Shown here: positions 1 through 8,067 of the stretch, in pieces | Numbering within the stretch: position 1 is the stretch's first letter | Layout of the letters: every line of letters begins with the position of its first letter | Assembly: GCA_016763135.1 (NCBI GenBank) | Contig: JAESUI010000252.1 | Span: 1 to 10,610 of the forward strand | Direction of reading: 5' to 3' | DNA: 10,610 bases | Source of the DNA: Flavobacteriales bacterium | Lineage (GTDB): Bacteria > Bacteroidota > Bacteroidia > Flavobacteriales_E > Vicingaceae | Translations under genes and position numbers: made by a program | Notes under the pieces: generated by a model | Database searches by the model: none | What the model was told of the DNA's origin: nothing | What the model saw: the letters and a program-made list of their open reading frames with translations, nothing else

Positions 1-2613
1 GCAGAGCTTGATGATATCGATCACTTAAGTAATAGAAGAATTAGAACTGTTGGTGAACAGTTATATTCTCAATTTGGAGTTGGTTTGGCTAGAATGGCTA
101 GAACAATTAGAGAGAGAATGAATGTTAGAGATAATGAGGTGTTTACCCCTTCAGATTTAATTAATGCAAAAACATTATCAGCAGTAATTAACTCTTTCTT
201 TGGTACCAACCAATTATCTCAATTTATGGATCAAACAAATCCATTATCAGAGATTACTCACAAAAGAAGAATGTCTGCCTTAGGGCCAGGAGGTTTATCT
301 AGAGAGAGAGCTGGATTCGAAGTAAGAGATGTTCACTATACACACTACGGAAGACTTTGTCCGATTGAAACTCCTGAGGGACCAAATATTGGATTAATTT
401 CTTCATTATGTGTATACGCAAAAGTGAATAAATTAGGATTTATTGAGACTCCTTACCGTCACGTAGAGAATGGTATATTAAATCTTAAAAAAGAGGTAAT
501 TTATTTAAGTGCTGAAGAAGAAAATGGAAAAATTATTGCTCAAGCAAATGCAAAAGTAGATGATAAAGGAAATTTCTTAACTCCTACGGTTAAATCAAGG
601 TTAGAGGGTGAATTCCCTATTACAGAGCCTAAAGATTTAACTTTAATGGATGTAGCACCTAATCAGATTGCTTCTATTGCAGCTTCATTAATTCCTTTCC
701 TAGAAAATGATGATGCGAATAGAGCGTTGATGGGATCTAACATGATGCGTCAGGCAGTACCTTTATTAAATGCTGAAGCACCTATTGTAGGAACAGGATT
801 AGAAGCAAGAGTTGCTCAAGATTCTAGAGTATTAATTAATGCCGAGGCTGATGGTGTTGTTGAATATGTTGATGCTAGTAAAATTACAATTAGGTATAAC
901 AGAACCAAGGAAGAACAATTAGTTAGCTTTGATGAAGATTCTAAATCCTACAATCTATCTAACTTCCAAAAAACAAATCAAAATACTTGTGTAAACCTAT
1001 CTCCTATTGTAGTAAAAGGACAAAAGGTTTTTAAAGATGAAGTTTTATGTGAAGGTTATGCAACTCAAAATGGTGAGTTAGCATTAGGTAGAAATCTTAA
1101 AGTAGCATTTATGCCATGGAAAGGTTATAACTTTGAAGATGCAATTGTAATTTCAGAAAGAGTAGTGAAAGATGACATCTTTACCTCAATACATATTGAA
1201 GAGTTTTCTACAGAAGTAAGAGACACTAAACGAGGATTAGAAGAATTAACTGCTGATATTCCAAATGTTAGTGAAGAAGCTACTAAAGATTTAGATGAAA
1301 ACGGAATCATTAGAATTGGTGCAGTAGTTCAAGAAGGTGATATTTTAATTGGAAAAATTACTCCTAAAGGAGAAACTGATCCAACACCAGAAGAAAAACT
1401 ATTGAGAGCTATTTTTGGTGATAAAGCTGGTGATGTAAAAGATGCTTCATTAAAAGTAAGACCATCTGTAAAAGGTGTTATTGTAAACAAAAAATTATTT
1501 CAAAGAGCTGTAAAAACTAAAGAAGTTAGAGCTGAAGAGAAAAAATTAATAGCTAAACTTGATGTAGATTACGCTAAACAACTAGCAGATCTTAAAAGGG
1601 TTTTAATTGATAAATTATTTAAAGTTGTTAACGGAAAAACATGTCAAGGAGTAGTAAATTATTACAACGAAGACATTATTCCTAAAGGAACTAAGTTTAC
1701 AGTTAAAGTGTTAGAAAAAATAAGCGATTTCATCTTTATTGATTCTAAAAACTGGACTACTTCTGAAGAATTAAATAGTCAAGTAAGACAAATTCTACAT
1801 AATCATAGTGTTAAAACTAATGAGTATTTAGGAGTATATAAAAGAGAAAAATACGCTATCTCTGTTGGAGATGAATTACCACAAGGTATTATTAAATTGG
1901 CTAAAGTTTATTTAGCTAAGAAGAGAAAACTTAAAGTTGGTGATAAAATGGCGGGTCGTCATGGTAATAAAGGTATTGTTGCGAACATTGTACGTGAAGA
2001 AGATATGCCTTACCTAGAAGACGGAACTCCAGTTGATATTGTATTAAATCCATTAGGTGTACCATCTAGGATGAACCTTGGTCAAGTATATGAAACTGTA
2101 CTTGGTTGGGCTGGTCAAAAATTAGACAAGAAATTTGCTACACCAATTTTTGATGGTGCTTCAGTTGAAGAAATCAATGATTATTGTATCGAAGCTGGTG
2201 TGCCACAATATGGTAAAACTTACTTATATGATGGTGGTACTGGTGATAAATTTGATCAACCAGCAACTGTAGGAGTAATTTACATGTTGAAATTAGGGCA
2301 TATGGTAGATGATAAGATGCATGCACGTTCTATCGGGCCATACTCTTTAATTACACAACAACCATTAGGTGGTAAAGCACAGTTTGGTGGACAAAGATTT
2401 GGAGAGATGGAAGTATGGGCACTTGAAGCATTTGGTGCTGCACACATCTTAAGAGAAATCTTAACAATAAAGTCTGATGATGTAAAAGGAAGAGCGAAAG
2501 CTTATGAAGCAATTGTTAAAGGAGACCCAATGCCAGAACCTGGTATACCGGAATCGTTTAACGTATTGTTACACGAATTAAGAGGTTTAGCTCTTAACAT
2601 CACAATGGACTAA
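1..2613 (+). CDS. rpoB: RNA polymerase beta subunit RpoB, 5'-truncated by the window edge
   Basis: This is the catalytic beta subunit of DNA-directed RNA polymerase. The reading frame is open from base 1, so the gene starts upstream; the ATG at 85 is internal, because the 28 codons before it are also typical RpoB (for example GEQLYSQFGVGLARMART). The 870 residues present lack roughly the first 400-440. In fragment numbering, residues 66-96 are the rifampicin-binding region. The residues matching E. coli Q513, D516, H526 and S531 are Q74, D77, H87 and S92, all in the sensitive state. The acidic pair of GYNFEDA is E379/D380. The active-centre lysines of GDKMAGRHGNKG are K649 and K657. The C-terminal block that docks on beta' (HMVDDKMHARSIGPYS, then GEMEVWALEA) is intact from about 767. 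rpoC follows after 38 bp. The promoter lies outside the window. Identity is certain. Confidence 0.99.
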   Translation, partial: AELDDIDHLSNRRIRTVGEQLYSQFGVGLARMARTIRERMNVRDNEVFTPSDLINAKTLSAVINSFFGTNQLSQFMDQTNPLSEITHKRRMSALGPGGLSRERAGFEVRDVHYTHYGRLCPIETPEGPNIGLISSLCVYAKVNKLGFIETPYRHVENGILNLKKEVIYLSAEEENGKIIAQANAKVDDKGNFLTPTVKSRLEGEFPITEPKDLTLMDVAPNQIASIAASLIPFLENDDANRALMGSNMMRQAVPLLNAEAPIVGTGLEARVAQDSRVLINAEADGVVEYVDASKITIRYNRTKEEQLVSFDEDSKSYNLSNFQKTNQNTCVNLSPIVVKGQKVFKDEVLCEGYATQNGELALGRNLKVAFMPWKGYNFEDAIVISERVVKDDIFTSIHIEEFSTEVRDTKRGLEELTADIPNVSEEATKDLDENGIIRIGAVVQEGDILIGKITPKGETDPTPEEKLLRAIFGDKAGDVKDASLKVRPSVKGVIVNKKLFQRAVKTKEVRAEEKKLIAKLDVDYAKQLADLKRVLIDKLFKVVNGKTCQGVVNYYNEDIIPKGTKFTVKVLEKISDFIFIDSKNWTTSEELNSQVRQILHNHSVKTNEYLGVYKREKYAISVGDELPQGIIKLAKVYLAKKRKLKVGDKMAGRHGNKGIVANIVREEDMPYLEDGTPVDIVLNPLGVPSRMNLGQVYETVLGWAGQKLDKKFATPIFDGASVEEINDYCIEAGVPQYGKTYLYDGGTGDKFDQPATVGVIYMLKLGHMVDDKMHARSIGPYSLITQQPLGGKAQFGGQRFGEMEVWALEAFGAAHILREILTIKSDDVKGRAKAYEAIVKGDPMPEPGIPESFNVLLHELRGLALNITMD

Positions 2614-2624
2614 TTAATATTATA

Positions 2625-2640
2625 ATTTGAACTTTCAAAT
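2625..2640. repeat. small perfect inverted repeat in the rpoB-rpoC spacer
   Basis: ATTTGAA and TTCAAAT form two perfect 7-bp arms separated by CT, ending 11 bases before the rpoC ATG. The stem is AT-rich with one G-C pair per arm and no T-tract, so it is weak and unlikely to terminate transcription. It could form a small RNA hairpin between the two genes, or be chance in AT-rich DNA. No function is claimed. Confidence 0.3.
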
Positions 2641-2651
2641 ACACAAATAAT

Positions 2652-5600
2652 ATGGCTTTTAAGCGCGATAATAACCAAACAAGCAGTAATTTCTCAAAGA
2701 TTACTATTAGTTTGTCATCTCCAGAATTAATCTTAGAAAGATCTAGTGGAGAAGTATTAAAACCTGAAACAATTAATTATAGAACCTATAAGCCAGAGAG
2801 AGATGGTTTATTCTGTGAGCGGATTTTTGGTCCTATTAAGGATTGGGAATGTCACTGTGGGAAATACAAAAGAATCAGGTATAAAGGAATTATATGTGAT
2901 AGATGTGGTGTAGAGGTTACTGAGAAAAAAGTAAGAAGAGAAAGAATGGGACACATTTCATTAGTGGTTCCTGTTGCTCATATCTGGTATTTTAAATCTT
3001 TACCAAATAAAATTGGATACTTATTAGGTTTGCCTACTAAGAAATTAGATACTATTATCTATTATGAAAGATATGTAGTAATACACCCTGCTGGAACTTC
3101 AAATGCAGAGGGTGAAGAAATTCAATACTTAGATTTCTTAACAGAAGAAGAATATTTAGATGTATTAGATGCTCTTCCAAAAGAAAATCAATATTTAGAT
3201 GATACTGATCCTAATAAATTTATAGCAAAAATGGGTGCTGAAGCACTTTTTGAATTGCTAAAAAGATTGGATTTAGATGCATTATCTTTTGATTTAAGGC
3301 ATAAAGCGAATACTGAAACATCTCAACAGCGTAAAAATGAAGCTTTAAAAAGACTTCAAGTTGTTGAATCATTTAGATCTGCAAACAAAAGAATTGAGAA
3401 TAGACCAGAATGGATGGTTATTAAAGTTGTTCCGGTAATACCACCAGAACTTCGTCCATTGGTACCTCTTGATGGTGGTAGATTTGCTACTTCTGATTTA
3501 AATGATCTTTATAGAAGAGTTATTATTCGAAATAACAGATTAAAAAGATTGATTGAGATTAAAGCACCTGATGTAATTTTACGTAATGAGAAACGTATGT
3601 TACAAGAATCTGTTGATGCATTATTTGATAACTCAAGAAAATCAAGTGCTGTAAAAACTGATGCAAACAGAGCATTAAAATCTTTATCTGACAGTTTAAA
3701 AGGTAAGTCTGGACGTTTCCGTCAAAACTTACTTGGAAAGCGTGTTGATTATTCTGCACGTTCTGTAATTGTTGTTGGACCAAGTCTTAAACTTCACGAG
3801 TGTGGAATTCCTAAAGACATGGCTGCTGAATTATACAAGCCTTTCGTTATTCGTAAGTTAATTGAAAGAGGGATTGTTAAAACAGTAAAATCAGCAAAGA
3901 AAATAGTTGATAAAAAAGAACCTATCGTTTGGGATATTTTAGAAAATATCTTGAGAGGACACCCTATATTATTAAACAGGGCTCCTACTCTACACCGTTT
4001 AGGTATCCAAGCTTTTCAACCAAAATTAATTGAAGGAAAGGCAATTAGATTACACCCATTAGTTTGTACAGCATTTAATGCTGATTTTGATGGAGATCAA
4101 ATGGCTGTTCACTTACCTCTTGGTAATGCAGCAATATTAGAAGCTCAATTATTAATGTTGGCTTCTCATAATATTTTGAATCCAGCAAATGGGACTCCTC
4201 TAACACTTCCTTCTCAGGATATGGTACTTGGTCTTTATTATTTAACCAAAGAAAAAGCATCAACTAAAGAAGATATTGTAAAAGGTGAAGGAATGATTTT
4301 CTACTCTCCAGAAGTAGTTATTATTGCAAACAATGAAGGAGTATTAGATATTCATGCAAAAATCAAAGTGAAAACTAAAGATGTCGTAAAAGACGAATTA
4401 GTTGAAGTTATGATTGAGACAACTGCTGGTAGAGTTATATTTAACGAAATGGTTCCTGAAAAAGTTGGGTTTGTTAATGAACTTTTAACTAAAAAAGCGT
4501 TAAGAGATATTATTGGTAACATCCTTAAAATTACAGGTACTTCAAGAACTGTTGAATTCTTAGATGAGATTAAAACAGTAGGTTTTGATATGGCATTTAA
4601 AGGAGGACTGTCCTTTAATTTAGATGATATTATGATCCCGCCAGAAAAAGACGGAATGGTAGAGAAAGCGCATGAAGAAGTAGATGAAGTAATGAACAAC
4701 TATAACATGGGGTTCATTACTAACAACGAGCGTTACAACCAAATTATTGATATTTGGACACATACTAATACTAGATTAACGAATACGTTAATGAATAACC
4801 TTAAAAATGATCAGCAAGGGTTCAACTCTATATACATGATGTTTGATTCTGGTGCGAGGGGTTCTAAAGAACAAATTCGTCAGTTATCTGGAATGAGGGG
4901 ATTAATGGCTAAACCAAAAAAATCTGGTAGTACTGGTGGACAAGAAATTATTGAAAATCCAATTTTAGCAAACTTTAAAGAAGGACTTTCAGTATTAGGG
5001 TACTTTATTTCTACTCACGGTGCACGTAAGGGATTGGCCGATACAGCACTTAAAACTGCAGATGCGGGTTACTTAACTAGAAGATTGGTTGATGTTGCAC
5101 AAGATGTTGTAATTACTGATGAAGATTGTGGTACTTTAAGAGGTTTAACTGCTACTCCACTTAAAAACAACGATGAAATTGTTGATCCATTATCTGATAG
5201 AATTTTAGGTAGAACATCAGTTCATGATGTTTATGTACCTGGAACAGAAGATTTAATTATTGAAGCTGGTGAATTAATTAACGAAGAAATTGCTTTAGCA
5301 ATTGAAGAAGCTGGACATGATGAATTAGAAATCAGATCAGTATTAACTTGTGAATTAAAGAAAGGAGTTTGTGCTAAATGTTACGGTAGAAACTTAGCTT
5401 CTGGTAGAAAAGTTCAAAAAGGTGAGGCAGTTGGAGTTATTGCTGCTCAATCTATTGGAGAGCCAGGAACACAATTAACATTAAGAACATTCCATATTGG
5501 TGGTACAGCATCTAAAATTACTGGTATTTCTAGCATTGAAGCAAAATACGATGGTAAATTAGAAATTGCTGAATTAAGAACCATTGCCACAAAGAATGAT

Positions 5601-6581
5601 AAAGGAGAAGAGATTGAAGTAGTTATCGGTAGAGCTGCTGAAATGAAAATTATTGACCCTAAAACTAATGTTGTTTTAACAACTGGAAACATACCTTACG
5701 GTTCTCATTTCCATACGAAAAACAATGCTAAAATTAAAAAAGGAACTCTAATTTGTGATTGGGATCCGTACAATGCTGTTATTCTTACAGAGGTAGATGG
5801 TAAGGTTGCTTTCGAGAACTTTGAATTAGGGCTTACTTATAAAGAAGAATCTGATGAGCAAACCGGATTTACCGAAAAAGTAATTTCAGAAATTAAAGAT
5901 AAAAAGAAGATTCCTGTGTTGACTATTGTTGACAGTAAGAATACTGTTTTAAGAACATATAACTTACCTGTTGGGGCTCATATCATTGTAAATGAAGGAG
6001 ACAAAATGAAAGGTGGAGACATCTTAGTTAAGATTCCTAGAGTTTCTGGTGGTACAGCAGATATTACTGGTGGTTTACCAAGAGTAACTGAGTTATTCGA
6101 AGCACGTAACCCTTCCAACCCTGCGGTAGTTACTGAAATTGATGGTATTGTTTCTTTTGGAAAAATTAAAAGAGGGAATAGAGAGGTTATCGTTGAATCA
6201 AGGACTGGAGAAGTTAAAAAATACTTGGTTAACTTAGCAAAACACATCTTGGTACAAGAAAATGATTTTGTTAAAGCTGGTACTCCTTTATCTGAGGGTT
6301 CTATTACTCCTAAAGATATATTAGCAATTAAAGGACCTACAATGGTTCAAGAATATATTGTAAACGAAGTACAAGAAGTTTACCGATTACAAGGTGTAAA
6401 GATTAATGATAAACACTTTGAGGTTATCGTTAGACAAATGATGCGTAAAGTATACATTGAAGATCCGGGAGATACTAAACACTTAGAGAAATCTATCGTA
6501 AATAAAAGAGATTTTATGGACGAAAATGATTGGATTTACGATAAGTTGGTGGTTGAAGATGCTGGAGAATCGGAAGCTTAA
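2652..6581 (+). CDS. rpoC: RNA polymerase beta' subunit RpoC, main part (1309 aa), ended early by an in-frame TAA
   Basis: This is the largest catalytic subunit of RNA polymerase. In order it shows: the N-terminal zinc-binding site (C67, C69, C82, C85); the catalytic Mg motif NADFDGD at 476-482, with D478, D480 and D482; the second zinc site (C826, C900, C907, C910); and the bridge-helix/trigger-loop segment around GVIAAQSIGEPGTQ to TLRTFHIGG at 928-951, with R945 and H948 matching E. coli R933 and H936. The start at 2652 follows an A-rich leader without Shine-Dalgarno, usual for Bacteroidota. The frame ends at TAA 6579-6581, yet the same frame continues with typical RpoC sequence to 6962. 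Without this stop the protein would have 1436 residues, a normal length for the phylum. Codon 1310 is Leu in relatives as I recall them, so a TTA to TAA substitution (middle base, 6580) is the simplest reading. All active-centre elements lie before the stop. Confidence 0.97.
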   Translation: MAFKRDNNQTSSNFSKITISLSSPELILERSSGEVLKPETINYRTYKPERDGLFCERIFGPIKDWECHCGKYKRIRYKGIICDRCGVEVTEKKVRRERMGHISLVVPVAHIWYFKSLPNKIGYLLGLPTKKLDTIIYYERYVVIHPAGTSNAEGEEIQYLDFLTEEEYLDVLDALPKENQYLDDTDPNKFIAKMGAEALFELLKRLDLDALSFDLRHKANTETSQQRKNEALKRLQVVESFRSANKRIENRPEWMVIKVVPVIPPELRPLVPLDGGRFATSDLNDLYRRVIIRNNRLKRLIEIKAPDVILRNEKRMLQESVDALFDNSRKSSAVKTDANRALKSLSDSLKGKSGRFRQNLLGKRVDYSARSVIVVGPSLKLHECGIPKDMAAELYKPFVIRKLIERGIVKTVKSAKKIVDKKEPIVWDILENILRGHPILLNRAPTLHRLGIQAFQPKLIEGKAIRLHPLVCTAFNADFDGDQMAVHLPLGNAAILEAQLLMLASHNILNPANGTPLTLPSQDMVLGLYYLTKEKASTKEDIVKGEGMIFYSPEVVIIANNEGVLDIHAKIKVKTKDVVKDELVEVMIETTAGRVIFNEMVPEKVGFVNELLTKKALRDIIGNILKITGTSRTVEFLDEIKTVGFDMAFKGGLSFNLDDIMIPPEKDGMVEKAHEEVDEVMNNYNMGFITNNERYNQIIDIWTHTNTRLTNTLMNNLKNDQQGFNSIYMMFDSGARGSKEQIRQLSGMRGLMAKPKKSGSTGGQEIIENPILANFKEGLSVLGYFISTHGARKGLADTALKTADAGYLTRRLVDVAQDVVITDEDCGTLRGLTATPLKNNDEIVDPLSDRILGRTSVHDVYVPGTEDLIIEAGELINEEIALAIEEAGHDELEIRSVLTCELKKGVCAKCYGRNLASGRKVQKGEAVGVIAAQSIGEPGTQLTLRTFHIGGTASKITGISSIEAKYDGKLEIAELRTIATKNDKGEEIEVVIGRAAEMKIIDPKTNVVLTTGNIPYGSHFHTKNNAKIKKGTLICDWDPYNAVILTEVDGKVAFENFELGLTYKEESDEQTGFTEKVISEIKDKKKIPVLTIVDSKNTVLRTYNLPVGAHIIVNEGDKMKGGDILVKIPRVSGGTADITGGLPRVTELFEARNPSNPAVVTEIDGIVSFGKIKRGNREVIVESRTGEVKKYLVNLAKHILVQENDFVKAGTPLSEGSITPKDILAIKGPTMVQEYIVNEVQEVYRLQGVKINDKHFEVIVRQMMRKVYIEDPGDTKHLEKSIVNKRDFMDENDWIYDKLVVEDAGESEA

Positions 6582-6962
6582 AAAGCTGGTCAGATTGTTT
6601 CTCCTCGTGAATTACGAGATGAGAATTCTAAACTGAAAAGAATGGACAAGAAAGTTGTTTCAACTCGTGAAGCGATTCCAGCAACCTCTAGTCCAATTCT
6701 TCAAGGTATTACAAGAGCATCACTTCAAACTGATAGTTTCATTTCGGCTGCTTCTTTTCAGGAAACAACGAAAGTATTAAATGAAGCTGCTGTTAAAGGT
6801 AAAGTTGATTACTTGAAAGGTCTTAAAGAAAATGTAATTGTTGGTAAATTAATACCTGCAGGAACAGGATTTAGAGAGTTTAGAGAGGTAATTGTTGGGT
6901 CAAAAGAAGAATATGACAAATTAATAGCTGCAAAAAATGAAGTTATTATTGAAGAAGAATAA
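6582..6962 (+). CDS. rpoC: C-terminal segment of RpoC, separated by the in-frame stop (126 residues; ATG-initiated form at 6642, 106 aa)
   Basis: This segment continues the rpoC frame directly after the TAA at 6579-6581. It starts with KAGQIVSPRELRDEN and runs to a TAA at 6960-6962. It holds the conserved beta' C-terminal block, including PILQGITRASLQTDSFISAA, SFQETTKVLNEAAV and LKENVIVGKLIPAGTG. In known bacterial structures this part packs against the body of the enzyme and contacts omega. The first in-frame ATG is at 6642, 60 bases after the stop, giving MDKKVVST and 106 aa. No Shine-Dalgarno is visible, but neighbours lack one too. No frameshift is needed to join the halves. It may be simply the 3' end of a normal rpoC misread at one base, a readthrough product, or a separately translated small subunit; the sequence alone cannot decide. 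DUF3467 follows 11 bp downstream. Confidence 0.93.
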   Translation, partial: KAGQIVSPRELRDENSKLKRMDKKVVSTREAIPATSSPILQGITRASLQTDSFISAASFQETTKVLNEAAVKGKVDYLKGLKENVIVGKLIPAGTGFREFREVIVGSKEEYDKLIAAKNEVIIEEE

Positions 6963-6973
6963 ACATTAATGTT

Positions 6974-7294
6974 ATGAATGAAGAGAATAACGAAAATAAA
7001 TTAAACATTGAATTGAGTGAAGAAATTGCTGAAGGGATTTATTCCAATTTGGCGATTATCAGCCATTCTAATTCTGAATTTGTAATTGATTTTATTAAAG
7101 TTATGCCTGGCATGCCTAAAGCAAAAGTCAAATCAAGAGTTTTAATGACTCCTGAACATGCTAAGAGGCTTATTAATGCCATTCAAGATAACATTGAAAA
7201 ATATGAAGCAGTCCATGGGAAGATTAAAGATCTTGGTCCTGGACCACAGGGTGGGATTCCAATGAACTTTGGTGGACCAACTGCAGAAGCCTAA
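6974..7294 (+). CDS. DUF3467 family small protein, last gene of the rpoBC unit
   Basis: This is a 106-aa acidic soluble protein with no signal peptide or membrane segment. The recognisable DUF3467 core runs from about residue 15 to 90. It includes EEIAEGIYSNLAIISHSNSE, then EFVIDFIKVMPG, a basic AKVKSR stretch, and MTPEHAKRLINAIQDNIEKY, which looks like a helix. The tail is Gly/Pro-rich (LGPGPQGGIPMNFGG). The biochemical function of the family is unknown. I recall it sitting directly after rpoC in many Bacteroidota, so a role tied to transcription is plausible but is inference from context. Here it lies 11 bp after the rpoC stop and just before the operon terminator. The start at 6974 is preferred because the ATG at 6969 runs into a TGA after two codons. 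Confidence 0.9.
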   Translation: MNEENNENKLNIELSEEIAEGIYSNLAIISHSNSEFVIDFIKVMPGMPKAKVKSRVLMTPEHAKRLINAIQDNIEKYEAVHGKIKDLGPGPQGGIPMNFGGPTAEA

Positions 7295-7310
7295 TTTTTT
7301 AATTATATTC

Positions 7311-7342
7311 TTAAAGGGAAGCTATATAGCTTCCCTTTTTTT
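7311..7342 (+). terminator. intrinsic terminator of the rpoB-rpoC-DUF3467 unit
   Basis: AAAGGGAAGC TATATA GCTTCCCTTT at 7313-7338 is a perfect 26-nt palindrome. It can form a 10-12 bp stem with a small loop. The right arm runs into an uninterrupted T-tract at 7336-7342, the classic Rho-independent pattern on the + strand. It begins 18 bases after the DUF3467 stop and ends 18 bases before the radC ATG, so it separates the two transcription units. Confidence 0.92.
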
Positions 7343-7360
7343 GTATTTTTATATTTCAAC

Positions 7361-8053
7361 ATGCATAGTGGGAACTTAAATATAAAAGCTTGGGCGGAAG
7401 AAGATAGACCTCGTGAGAAATTAAACCTAAAAGGTAAAAGCACCTTGTCTGATGCTGAACTAATTGCAATATTAATTGGTTCAGGGAATAAAAAAGAAAC
7501 AGCAGTTGAATTATCTAAAAAAATATTGTCATCAATAAATTACGACTTAAACAAACTTGGTAAACTTACTATTGCAGACTTAACAAAGTTTAGAGGTATT
7601 GGTGAAGCAAAAGCTATTAGTATTATTGCTGCACTTGAATTAGGTAGAAGAAGAAAGGACTCTGGTATAGAAAAAAGAGCTTCAATTAAATCAAGTAAGG
7701 ATGCTTATATGATTATTACAGACGTTCTTAGTGATTTACCTCATGAAGAATTTTGGGTAATTTACCTTAATAAAAAAAATGAAGTTCTAAAAAAAGAAAA
7801 CATTAGTAAAGGAGGAATAGATGGTACCATTGCTGACATTAAGATAATTTTTAAACATGCTATTGAATTATTAGCTTCTGCCATTATACTCTGCCATAAT
7901 CATCCTTCTGGCAATTTAAAACCAAGTATTACTGATATTAAACTAACAAAAAAGCTAAAAGAAACTGGTGTAATGCTCGACACTCCTGTTTTAGACCATT
8001 TGATTATTGGTGAAAAGGAGTACTTTAGCTTTGCTGATAAAGGAATTATTTAA
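7361..8053 (+). CDS. radC: RadC family JAMM/MPN-domain protein
   Basis: This 230-aa cytoplasmic protein has the normal length for RadC (UPF0758). The N-terminus contains the signature WAEEDRPREKL and LSDAELIAILIGSGN. A helix-hairpin-helix-like segment lies at about 74-97 (LTKFRGIGEAKAISIIAALE). The C-terminal JAMM domain carries the metal-site pattern H179-N-H181-PSGN, S189 and D192, with E130 as a candidate upstream acidic ligand. The historical link to DNA repair is weak: the E. coli radC102 phenotype was later assigned elsewhere, and a true function (peptidase-like or nucleic-acid related) is not established. The ATG at 7361 gives the usual short lead-in before the conserved IKxWAEDDRPREK block. 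It is the first gene after the rpoBC terminator and is followed by the deacetylase-like gene after 14 bp. No clear promoter was identified in the 18 bases between the T-tract and the ATG. Confidence 0.95.
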   Translation: MHSGNLNIKAWAEEDRPREKLNLKGKSTLSDAELIAILIGSGNKKETAVELSKKILSSINYDLNKLGKLTIADLTKFRGIGEAKAISIIAALELGRRRKDSGIEKRASIKSSKDAYMIITDVLSDLPHEEFWVIYLNKKNEVLKKENISKGGIDGTIADIKIIFKHAIELLASAIILCHNHPSGNLKPSITDIKLTKKLKETGVMLDTPVLDHLIIGEKEYFSFADKGII

Positions 8054-8067
8054 AAGATTGTTGACAG

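Noticed and set aside
196..318. Possible rifampicin-resistance substitutions in the RpoB cluster region.
   Set aside because: The residues equivalent to E. coli Q513, D516, H526 and S531 are all wild type; the Met at the position of I530 looks like lineage variation.
1125..6247. Several minus-strand open frames of 60-115 codons inside rpoB and rpoC (for example 4352-4699 and 5978-6247).
   Set aside because: They lie antisense to highly conserved coding sequence, have low-complexity Ser/Leu/Ile-rich translations and match no family I recognise; they are shadows of the sense codon pattern.
6579..6962. Programmed frameshift or intron/intein between the rpoC halves.
   Set aside because: Both halves are in the same frame with no extra or missing sequence, and the joined length is normal, so neither frameshift nor insertion is present.
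7343..7360. Possible Bacteroidota-type promoter -7 element (TATATTTC) just before radC.
   Set aside because: It has a mismatch to TAnnTTTG, sits almost on the ATG, and the region where a -33 element would lie is taken up by the terminator T-tract.
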